In this document: positions 6,672 through 12,070 of the stretch, one piece after another
Numbering within the stretch: position 1 is the stretch's first letter
Layout: every line of letters begins with the position of its first letter
IMG/VR virus record: IMGVR_UViG_3300047451_000094
Location: 1-20,298 of that record
Strand: one strand, 5' to 3'
DNA: 20,298 nt
Source: a virus
Notes under the pieces: generated by a model
The model's input: the letters and a program-made list of their open reading frames with translations, nothing else
What the model was told of the DNA's origin: nothing
The model's database searches: none
Made by a program: the position numbers and the translations under genes

Positions 6672-6698
6672 GGCAACCTCTTTTAGCGCAGTAGCGGG
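6672..6698 (+). repeat. 27-bp imperfect direct repeat, copy 1
   Basis: This stretch matches 9873-9899 at 25 of 27 positions; the core AGCGCAGTAGCGGG is identical. Here it covers the stop and last codons (VPLLR) of the leftward gene at 6683. The other copy covers the stop of the rightward gene at 9219. The two lie 3.2 kb apart in the same orientation. Confidence 0.7.
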
Positions 6699-6967
6699 AC
6701 GTAGAAGTCCTTGATATCTTCCCACACCCTTTCCTCTGGGTGCCACTCAATATTTGCGGCAGTGTCGAAGCTGTCAGAACCACACACCAGCACATAATAA
6801 TAATATGTGGTTTCCCCCTTTTCGCCATCCTTTGCCTTGCCTACGGCAGTGTGGCTCAGTCGTCTGTCGATGACCCGCACCAGCGGATCGCCAAGAACCC
6901 GGAAGGGCTTGTCCAGTGCTTCCGCAGATTGCGGCCTGTAACTGAATATGATGTCGCTCAGTTTCAT
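6683..6967 (-). CDS. Hypothetical early phage protein
   Basis: 94 residues on the minus strand from the ATG at 6967, with AGGAGAGC just upstream. It begins MKLSDIIFSYRPQSAEAL, then has a beta-like segment with basic residues (PLVRVIDRRLSHTAVG) and a central run of four tyrosines (TTYYYYVLVCGSD). The end is aromatic (WEDIKDFYVPLLR). No family is recognised, and no signal or membrane span is present. It lies nine bases downstream of the coiled-coil gene and is probably co-transcribed with it. Its last five codons fall inside a 27-bp repeat shared with the end of the gene at 9219, so the exact C-terminus may have come from recombination. Confidence 0.7.
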   Translation of the reverse strand: MKLSDIIFSYRPQSAEALDKPFRVLGDPLVRVIDRRLSHTAVGKAKDGEKGETTYYYYVLVCGSDSFDTAANIEWHPEERVWEDIKDFYVPLLR

Positions 6968-6976
6968 GATGCTCTC

Positions 6977-7315
6977 CTATACCGCAGCCTCAAGGCGCTT
7001 GGTCTTGGCCTTCCAGATACCGGCCTGCCGCCGGACGCCGTTCATCTCGGCGCGGTGTTCGCGCTTGATGTTGACGACCACGTTCTCTTTACTGGCCACC
7101 TCGGCGCGTAGGTCGGCGTTCTCCTGCTTGAGCGCCTCGACCTGCCGGTGCATGTCGTTGACCCGGTCAGCCATCTTGCGGTGGCCAGTGCCGGCCTCGT
7201 CAACGGCGAGGCGAAGGGTGGACAGCAGACGGACATAGTCCGGGGTTACGATTGAGCCGGTCATGATCTTGTTGTCCGCCTCGGCGATGATCTTCTTGTA
7301 CGTTTCGATATTCAT
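6977..7315 (-). CDS. Coiled-coil early phage protein
   Basis: 112 residues from the ATG at 7315, with AAAAGGAGAGACCA upstream; in-frame codons above this lack a ribosome site. The first ~30 residues (MNIETYKKIIAEADNK) are helical. From about residue 45 to 95 runs a long charged coiled coil (MADRVNDMHRQVEALKQENA, DLRAEVASKENVVVNIKREH), and the end is basic (WKAKTKRLEAAV). No catalytic motif or membrane segment is seen. Coiled-coil proteins of this size are frequent in early phage operons and often act as scaffolds or inhibitors by binding a host protein, but there is nothing here to identify a partner. Confidence 0.72.
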   Translation of the reverse strand: MNIETYKKIIAEADNKIMTGSIVTPDYVRLLSTLRLAVDEAGTGHRKMADRVNDMHRQVEALKQENADLRAEVASKENVVVNIKREHRAEMNGVRRQAGIWKAKTKRLEAAV

Positions 7316-7329
7316 TGGTCTCTCCTTTT

Positions 7330-7473
7330 CTATTGACCAAACCGGGCGATAAGCGCCCACCAAGTGTAGGACCGTGAGGCCTCTACGCCGAACACCCAGA
7401 GCCAGTCGATCCAGCCAAGGGTGAAGGCGGTCAGGATGACCGCCCCAATGATGTCGTCAAAATATTGTCTCAC
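7330..7473 (-). CDS. Very small Trp-rich one-TM membrane protein
   Basis: 47 residues on the minus strand from a GTG at 7473 with GGGAG seven bases upstream, ending at TAG (7330-7332). The sequence starts MRQYFDDIIGAVILTAFTLG, continues WIDWLWVFGVEASRS, and ends YTWWALIARFGQ. It has one or two hydrophobic segments and six tryptophans. It fills the gap between the 97-residue and coiled-coil genes with short spacers and its own ribosome site, which supports a real gene. It could be a host-membrane or superinfection-exclusion protein, but this is only inference from form. Coding status is likely but less sure than for its neighbours. Confidence 0.6.
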   Translation of the reverse strand: MRQYFDDIIGAVILTAFTLGWIDWLWVFGVEASRSYTWWALIARFGQ

Positions 7474-7500
7474 AGTTATCTCCCTGTTGGGGCGGGGCCG

Positions 7501-7794
7501 TTAGGCCGCCGCCTGTTGGTTGATGAGGTCGCGCTGGCGCTTGACCGTCTTGAAGAATTCCCAAACAAGCCAATTCCTGATGCCGCGCTGGCGGCTGTCG
7601 CCGCTGCCAAGCGGCTCACGGGTGTAGAAGAATTTATATCCGCCCCGTGGACCGACCGTGACGAACATCAATGCATCGTCAGTCTCAACATTGATAAATG
7701 CAGAGCCGTACATCGACCGCTCAATGGTAACCACAGCGCCAATGTCTGCGGCGTCTTCCTCAATCCACTTGATGATTTGCTCTTGTTTGGTCAT
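7501..7794 (-). CDS. Hypothetical first gene of the leftward early operon
   Basis: 97 residues from the ATG at 7794, with CGGGAGACAGACAG upstream. It starts with a helix MTKQEQIIKWIEEDAADIG, followed by alternating hydrophobic strands (VVTIERSMYGSAFINVE, ALMFVTVGPRGGYKFFY) and a basic helical end (NWLVWEFFKTVKRQRDL). It reads as a small alpha/beta protein with no membrane span. It is the promoter-proximal gene of the leftward operon, about 30 bases from the divergent promoter region, a position where phages often keep genes that disarm host defences. No known family is recognised, so no function is assigned. Confidence 0.72.
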   Translation of the reverse strand: MTKQEQIIKWIEEDAADIGAVVTIERSMYGSAFINVETDDALMFVTVGPRGGYKFFYTREPLGSGDSRQRGIRNWLVWEFFKTVKRQRDLINQQAAA

Positions 7795-7907
7795 CTGTCT
7801 GTCTCCCGTTTGGTTGTTCTACTCTTGTCCTACTTATATAGCGCCCCTTGACTTGATATACAAGCAATATATGCTCTTTTTTATGAATTATTTTGCAGGA
7901 GAGTTAA
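7795..7907. promoter_or_regulatory. Divergent early control region with candidate promoter and operator
   Basis: The 113 bases between divergent genes are AT-rich. Rightward, TTGACT (7848-7853) is followed after 16 bases by TATGCT (7870-7875), a fair sigma70 match, with GGAGAG before the GTG at 7908. Leftward, CTATATAAG (complement of 7833-7841) gives a -10-like TATATA or TATAAG. A CTTG-ATATA-CAAG inverted repeat (7852-7864) overlaps the rightward -35, and a second GCA-ATATA-TGC repeat (7864-7874) overlaps its -10. These fit operator half-sites for the adjacent ribbon-helix-helix protein. Confidence 0.5.
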
Positions 7908-8111
7908 GTGTCTGAAATAAAACCAACATTGCTGCGGCTCCGAACATCGACCACCGCCGCGCTCAAGGAAGAATTGCAGTATTCGGCGCACCGAAGCATG
8001 TCCGCGCTGGCTGACGAGATCATCGAGATGGGGCTGCGGGTCAAGGCGCGGGAGCGGGCCGAGGCCAGTAATGCTGAGGCCGCGACCAAGCTGGCGGGAA
8101 GTGTGCGCTGA
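7908..8111 (+). CDS. Ribbon-helix-helix (Arc/Mnt-like) transcription regulator
   Basis: 67 residues from the GTG at 7908, preceded by AGGAGAG. The order is a short basic strand (PTLLRLRTST), helix 1 (TAALKEELQYSAHRS) and helix 2 (MSALADEIIEMGLRVKARER), with the HRSMSALADEII junction typical of Arc/Mnt repressors. Two chains pair their strands and insert them into the DNA major groove. An Ala-rich tail follows. It is the first gene of the rightward early operon, and its own promoter region contains small inverted repeats, so it probably represses one or both divergent operons. Its stop overlaps the next ATG by one base (TGATG), coupling it to a nuclease gene. Confidence 0.82.
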   Translation: MSEIKPTLLRLRTSTTAALKEELQYSAHRSMSALADEIIEMGLRVKARERAEASNAEAATKLAGSVR

Positions 8112-8557
8112 TGGTGAACAGCCGCAACAAGGGCAAGTCAGGCGAGTATGAGGTGATTGCGATCCTCACCGAGAACCTCGGCGGCGGCGCCGACAAGCTG
8201 GAGTTTAAGCGCGACATTGAGCAGTACCGGCAGGGTGATCTAGGTGACGTTATATGTAACGACCCGGCGTTCCCGTTCACGATTGAGGTGAAGCGATACC
8301 GTCAGGGCGTACATGCACAGCCGCAGTGGTGGGATCAGGTCTGCACGGCGGCTGAGGCGTGTCGAAAGCTGCCGGTGCTGGTCTATCGCTATGACCGCAT
8401 GCCGTGGCGGTGGCGCTTCCCCGTGGCGGCGATTGTGGGGATGTCTGACTACATCCCCGCCGGGGACATAGCCGAACAGTACGACTGGCGTTACGCTATG
8501 GAGTGCGACACCGAAACAGCAATGATGATAATCAGGGAGCATTTAGCCGATGTATGA
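8111..8557 (+). CDS. PD-(D/E)XK nuclease, Holliday-junction-resolvase-like
   Basis: 148 residues. It starts MVNSRNKGKSGEYEV, with a basic loop and Glu12/Glu14 on helix 1. Then come RDIEQYRQGDLGDVI with Asp46 and FTIEVKRYRQG with Glu59-x-Lys61, the three parts of a PD-(D/E)XK active site. A tryptophan-rich segment follows (AQPQWWDQVCTAAEAC), then VLVYRYDRMPWRW. Phage proteins of this form are often annotated as resolvases or structure-specific nucleases. It could resolve replication intermediates before packaging; it could also be a nicking enzyme. It is translationally coupled to the regulator upstream and overlaps the next gene by eight bases. Confidence 0.78.
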   Translation: MVNSRNKGKSGEYEVIAILTENLGGGADKLEFKRDIEQYRQGDLGDVICNDPAFPFTIEVKRYRQGVHAQPQWWDQVCTAAEACRKLPVLVYRYDRMPWRWRFPVAAIVGMSDYIPAGDIAEQYDWRYAMECDTETAMMIIREHLADV

Positions 8558-8771
8558 GACGATTTTAGCGTTTTGCTTTGCGATGAAAATAGGCGGCGAG
8601 CCAGCCAACCCGTGCTGGATGATGAAAGAGGATACGCGGTTCTACACGATAGAGCAGTGTCAGCATTATGCCGAGCGCCAAGAGGCGACAGTCGCCGCGA
8701 GGCTGGCGCAGGACTATGACATGCCGCCGGTGGTGAGCGTGCAATGTGGCGCATATGAGGGCATGCGGTGA
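8550..8771 (+). CDS. Small cysteine-containing hypothetical protein
   Basis: 73 residues from the ATG at 8550, overlapping the previous gene by eight bases and the next by four (GTGA). The N-terminus (MYETILAFCFAMKIGG) is hydrophobic enough to be a signal or anchor. It is followed by NPCWMMKEDTRFYTIEQCQH, a charged helix (RQEATVAARLAQDY) and VVSVQCGAYEGMR. Four cysteines (9, 22, 38, 66) could pair if the protein is exported. No family is recognised. The tight overlaps support a real gene; the function is unknown. Confidence 0.68.
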   Translation: MYETILAFCFAMKIGGEPANPCWMMKEDTRFYTIEQCQHYAERQEATVAARLAQDYDMPPVVSVQCGAYEGMR

Positions 8772-9187
8772 GACCCAAGTATGAGACACCCGGCGACCTA
8801 GCCAATGAGCGGCACGTTGCCGGCGTTATGGACGGGCTGGGCTACGGCCTTGAGAAGCTGCCGATGCAGTACCGGCTCGACTTCGCCATCTTCAAGGACG
8901 GTGACTGCCTCGGCTTCGCTGAGGTTAAGACGCGCAGCTTCGAGATGAACAAGTACCCGACAGTGATGATATCTCTGTCAAAGGTGATGACCGCAAAGGT
9001 CATAACCGAGACCACGGGATTGCCCTGCTATCTGATCGTAAAATATAGCGATGTGATATCAAGGCTTGACTTCTCCGATCCGTATGAGTTACGGATGGGG
9101 GGCAGGGCAGATCGCTCAGACCCACAAGACCGGGACATCTGCGCGTTCTACCCTATCGAGCGGTTCACTATTGTGAGCCACATATAG
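8768..9187 (+). CDS. PD-(D/E)XK nuclease-like phage protein
   Basis: 139 residues from the GTG at 8768 in GTGA overlap with the preceding stop. Glu14 in LANERHV, Asp38 in YRLDFAIF and Glu52-x-Lys54 in GFAEVKTRS line up as a PD-(D/E)XK core. KYPTVMISLSKVMTA and LPCYLIVKYSD are the following helix and strand, and the end has DPQDRDICAFYPIERF. Proteins of this build occur in marine podovirus replication modules with unknown substrates. It probably cuts DNA, but the metal site may also serve only binding. It precedes the ssDNA-binding candidate by 31 bases; GGAGATAAAGAGAAA lies in that spacer. Confidence 0.72.
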   Translation: MRPKYETPGDLANERHVAGVMDGLGYGLEKLPMQYRLDFAIFKDGDCLGFAEVKTRSFEMNKYPTVMISLSKVMTAKVITETTGLPCYLIVKYSDVISRLDFSDPYELRMGGRADRSDPQDRDICAFYPIERFTIVSHI

Positions 9188-9218
9188 TTGTCGTTATCGT
9201 TAAGGAGATAAAGAGAAA

Positions 9219-9887
9219 ATGGCACTAGGATTTCCAACGCAGGCCACCGGCTCAGGTGGCGACATTCTTCCAATAGTAAAATGGGATGCCAAGGGCGGCG
9301 ATCTGATCCGGCAGGATCGGACGCAGGGCGCTGACGGCATGTGGGTAAAAGATGAAAGTGAGGTTAGCTTACCAGTCAAATTCGTTATGGACCTCGAGAG
9401 GATCGAGGTTGGGTTTATCTCATTCGCATCAGGAGCGCCTGACTTCCGCGTGGCAAAGATCGGAGAGACGCGCCCGGAATGCCCGCCTGACCTTGGGGCA
9501 GACGGAAAGCCGGCCTTCAAGCCGTGCTTCCGGGTTCGTATCTGCAACAAGGAGTTGGGCGTCAGGGAGTTTAGCCACAGCGCCAAGACGGTGTTGCGCG
9601 TTATGGATGACCTGCACAATCAATATGAGGCTCAGAAGTCGGCTAATGCTGGTCTGGCTCCTGTTGTGGAGATTGCAGGCACTGAGGTGGTCAAGATCAA
9701 CACGCCGCAGGGTGAGTTGCGCTTCAAGGTGCCTCAGTGGTCGATTACTCAGTGGGTTGAGAGGCCCGCTGCAATGGATGGCCGGCAGGCTGAGGCTGCG
9801 CCGACACCACCTGCGTCAGAGGTAGTCAGCGCCGCCGTAGCGGCAACGCCACCTCCCGCTGCTCCGGCTGGCGGCGACCTCTTCTAG
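9219..9887 (+). CDS. Candidate single-stranded DNA-binding protein
   Basis: 222 residues from the ATG at 9219 with AAGGAGA upstream. Residues ~1-150 look like a beta-rich core with aromatic and basic residues (DILPIVKWDAKGG, LPVKFVMDLERIEVGFISF, KPCFRVRICNKELGVREF). Then a helix runs through RVMDDLHNQYEAQKS and another strand pair ends VPQWSITQWVERP. The last ~45 residues are a flexible Ala/Pro linker ending APAGGDLF, an acidic-hydrophobic tip like that of SSB proteins and T7 gp2.5, which recruits partner enzymes. Position between nucleases and the primase-helicase agrees. I see no definitive family motif, so the call rests on architecture and place. The stop codon lies in a 27-bp repeat shared with 6672-6698. 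Confidence 0.62.
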   Translation: MALGFPTQATGSGGDILPIVKWDAKGGDLIRQDRTQGADGMWVKDESEVSLPVKFVMDLERIEVGFISFASGAPDFRVAKIGETRPECPPDLGADGKPAFKPCFRVRICNKELGVREFSHSAKTVLRVMDDLHNQYEAQKSANAGLAPVVEIAGTEVVKINTPQGELRFKVPQWSITQWVERPAAMDGRQAEAAPTPPASEVVSAAVAATPPPAAPAGGDLF

Positions 9888-9899
9888 CGCAGTAGCGGG
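9873..9899 (+). repeat. 27-bp imperfect direct repeat, copy 2
   Basis: Matches 6672-6698 at 25 of 27 bases, including the identical core AGCGCAGTAGCGGG. It spans the last four codons and stop of the ssDNA-binding candidate and the base of the hairpin that follows. Confidence 0.7.
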
Positions 9900-9936
9900 C
9901 GGCGGGGCGTTTCCTCCCTTTAGCCTCGCCGCCCGT
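9895..9936 (+). promoter_or_regulatory. Long hairpin in the leader of the primase-helicase gene
   Basis: CGGGCGGCG (9896-9904) pairs perfectly with CGCCGCCCG (9927-9935); two more C-G pairs and two G-U pairs can extend the stem to 13 bp (9895-9907 with 9924-9936). The 16-base loop holds CTCCCTTT (9914-9921), complementary to AAAGGGAG (9945-9952) and, for seven bases, to AAAGGGA just before the ATG at 9970. No U-tract follows. It may act on translation of the downstream gene. Confidence 0.5.
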
Positions 9937-9969
9937 GCCTACCCAAAGGGAGAGCAAAGGGAAATTGCT

Positions 9970-11817
9970 ATGACACAGAATATTGCGGCACATGCCGAGC
10001 GCATCGCCAAACATTATTGGGGCGAGCCAAACAAGAAGCTGTCGAAGAAGGGGTTGTTGCGCTGGGGCAACGCTGGCTCTAAGGAGTTGGACATCCAGCG
10101 CGGGGTTTATTTTGACTTTGAGGAAAATCACGGCGGGGGTGTGGTGGAAATCGTGCGCCGATATGGGCGCCAGACGATTACCGGCTCGGTGGCCGACACG
10201 TTGCAACGCGAATTCGGCATAACGAAACAGGCGGCGGACTCGATGCAGCCCGCTAAGTACATCGAGAAAATCTACGAATATTATGACGCTGACGGCGACC
10301 TGCGGTATCAGGTGCTGCGCTATCAACCCAAGTCGTTTAGGCAGAGACGCCCGGACGGCAGGGGTGGCTGGCTGTGGAACATGAACGATGTGGAGCCTCT
10401 GCCGTACAATCTGCCAGAGATGATGCTGAACCCAGACGCACCAGTGTTCATCGTTGAGGGCGAGAAGGCGGCGGAACGGTTAATGAAGCTGGGCCTAGTT
10501 GCGACAACGTCACACGGCGGGGCCGGCAAGTGGTCTGACGCACTGGCGCCATATTTCGATGGGCGCAACGTGGTGGTGCTGGCTGACAATGACAATGCGG
10601 GGGAGCGACACGCCGATCAGGTGGTGCGCTCAATCTGGGGCAGGGCCAAGGCGGTCAAGCGTGTTGAGCTTGCCGGGTTGCCGGAGAAGGGCGATGTAGT
10701 GGACTGGCTTTTTCAGGGCGGTACTGTTGAGAAGCTGATGGAGGTGGTCAGGGCCACGCCGGCGCTGGATAATGTGCCAGCAGAGGCAGAGGCCGCTGAC
10801 GAGGCTTCAGAGGCGGAGGAAGAGGGCGTCCTCAAGCCTTATAAGCTGATGGATCAAGACGCGGTGTGGTCGATGCCGCCGGTCGAGTTTCTGGTTGACG
10901 AGCTTATCCCTGAGCGTAGTTTTTCGATGATCTACGGTGCGCCGGGCAGCGGCAAGTCGTTTCTGGCGATTGATATGGCGCTCAGTGTGGCACACGGCGT
11001 GGACTGGCAGGGCAAGAAGGTCAAGCAGGGTCCAGTGCTTTACATAGCGGGTGAGGGGATGGGTGGATTTGGCAAGCGCTGGAAGGCGTGGAGCATGCAC
11101 CACAAGCTCGACAAGCGCCCGGAGATGTACCTTCTGCCAACGGCGGTCAACATGCTGGACAGCGAGGACGTGGCGCGGCTCAGGCTCACCATCGAGGAAA
11201 TGGACAGGCAGTGGGCGCTGGTCATCGTGGACACGGTGGCTCGGTCTATCGCCGGGGCTGACGAGAACGCGGCGCAGTCTATAGGCATGTTTGTGCAGTC
11301 GTGCGATGCCATCAGGGAGGTGGCGGGCGGCACTATGCTGGCGGTCCACCACAGCGGCAAGGACAGCAGCAGGGGCGCCAGAGGCAGCAACGCGCTGCTG
11401 GGCGCGCTAGACACAAGCATCGTGGTCGGCAAGCTGGACAGCGTGGTCACGATCAAGGTGGAGAAGCAGAAGGACGCCGAGCCGATTGACGAGATGAACT
11501 TCAACATGACGACCGTGCAGGTGGGTGTCACAGACACGTCTGTCGTGCTGGAGCGCACGGACGCGCCGGTGGATGCGCCCAAGCGCAGAAAGCCGCTGGC
11601 AGCGAGCCAGCAGAGGGCGTTGACGGCGCTACAAAACCTGTGTGCAGAGCGTGGTGTCAGGGTGCCGATTGGCGAGTGGCATAAGGCTCATGAGCGTGAC
11701 TGCCCCGACACACATACGTCTACACGCAAGACTGCGCGTGATGCGCTGGTGGATGGCGGTTTTGTGGTCATTGCGGACGGTATTTGCTGGATAAACAGTG
11801 AGTTAGGTGAGTTTTGA
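9970..11817 (+). CDS. Primase-helicase: TOPRIM domain fused to RepA-like AAA helicase domain
   Basis: 615 residues from the ATG at 9970 with AAAGGGA upstream. Residues 1-100 are a degenerate N-terminal region without zinc-binding cysteines. The TOPRIM domain spans about 158-245: FIVEGEKAAERL (catalytic Glu163) and VVVLADNDNAGE (Asp206, Asp208). An acidic linker follows (270-286). The RecA-fold ATPase spans about 300-500: GAPGSGKS (Walker A, 323-330), ALVIVDTVARS (Walker B, Asp421) and TMLAVHHSGK (His460/461). The RecA part resembles the AAA_25/RepA group rather than T7 gp4. The last 80 residues look like a winged-helix unit (QQRALTALQNLC, TARDALVDGGFVV). It should unwind the fork; true primase activity is uncertain because no zinc finger is seen. 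An iteron-like array follows directly downstream. Confidence 0.87.
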   Translation: MTQNIAAHAERIAKHYWGEPNKKLSKKGLLRWGNAGSKELDIQRGVYFDFEENHGGGVVEIVRRYGRQTITGSVADTLQREFGITKQAADSMQPAKYIEKIYEYYDADGDLRYQVLRYQPKSFRQRRPDGRGGWLWNMNDVEPLPYNLPEMMLNPDAPVFIVEGEKAAERLMKLGLVATTSHGGAGKWSDALAPYFDGRNVVVLADNDNAGERHADQVVRSIWGRAKAVKRVELAGLPEKGDVVDWLFQGGTVEKLMEVVRATPALDNVPAEAEAADEASEAEEEGVLKPYKLMDQDAVWSMPPVEFLVDELIPERSFSMIYGAPGSGKSFLAIDMALSVAHGVDWQGKKVKQGPVLYIAGEGMGGFGKRWKAWSMHHKLDKRPEMYLLPTAVNMLDSEDVARLRLTIEEMDRQWALVIVDTVARSIAGADENAAQSIGMFVQSCDAIREVAGGTMLAVHHSGKDSSRGARGSNALLGALDTSIVVGKLDSVVTIKVEKQKDAEPIDEMNFNMTTVQVGVTDTSVVLERTDAPVDAPKRRKPLAASQQRALTALQNLCAERGVRVPIGEWHKAHERDCPDTHTSTRKTARDALVDGGFVVIADGICWINSELGEF

Positions 11818-11862
11818 GGTTGATACGGCGTGGTGCGCCGCCGATACGGAAGTTGTTCTAGT

Positions 11863-11889
11863 TTGGATTTTTGGGTGATGGCGGATAAT
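11863..11889 (+). promoter_or_regulatory. Possible promoter within the iteron-like region
   Basis: TTGGAT (11863-11868) and GATAAT (11884-11889) are separated by 15 bases, shorter than the ideal 17. If used, the transcript would run through the direct-repeat part of the array into the gene at 12071. The match is moderate, so the call is tentative. Confidence 0.25.
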
Positions 11890-12000
11890 AGAACACGATA
11901 CGGGAAACTGTTTGAGACGCCTATCGTTATAAAACAGATAGTTAGGATAGCAATTCCCGTATCAACCGTATCGGTACGGAGTGTCCGTATCGGTGCGGTA

Positions 12001-12030
12001 CGGTACGGTCCCCCTATAGGGACCGTATCG
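12001..12030 (+). repeat. 12-bp inverted repeat (hairpin or cruciform) within the array
   Basis: CGGTACGGTCCC (12001-12012) pairs with GGGACCGTATCG (12019-12030), 12 bp with a single G-T mismatch, loop CCTATA. Each arm contains a member of the repeat family (GGTACGG left, CCGTATC right). It lies 40 bases before the ATG at 12071. Confidence 0.65.
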
Positions 12031-12070
12031 CCGTATTGGCCGTATCAGTATTTTGGTAGAGGAGGTGTTT

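Larger units (their letters stand above)
11822..12046 (+). repeat. Cluster of GATACGG / CCGTATC elements (iteron-like; candidate origin or operator array)
   Basis: The 253-base gap between the primase-helicase and the next gene holds eight exact copies of one 7-mer. GATACGG is at 11822, 11843 and 11897; its complement CCGTATC is at 11957, 11966, 11985, 12023 and 12040. Three GGTACGG variants (11973, 11997, 12002) and one CCGTATT (12031) add to these. The inverted group lies left and the direct group right of an AT-rich centre (around 11925-11950). GATACGGGAA (11897-11906) and TTCCCGTATC (11954-11963) form a 10-bp perfect inverted pair. Arrays of this form bind replication initiators or repressors. 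Confidence 0.75.

Noticed and set aside
10807-11352. Leftward open frame of 181 codons inside the primase-helicase gene
   Set aside because: Opposite Walker A and Walker B coding sequence; composition and position mark it as a shadow.
11821-11850. Hairpin CGGCG-TGGTG-CGCCG after the primase-helicase as a terminator
   Set aside because: Only 5 bp with no U-tract; more likely a by-product of the repeat units.
12014-12022. CTATAGGGA, identical to the core of the T7 RNA polymerase promoter
   Set aside because: The preceding specificity region does not match a T7-type promoter, the bases form part of a hairpin, and no phage RNA polymerase gene is visible.
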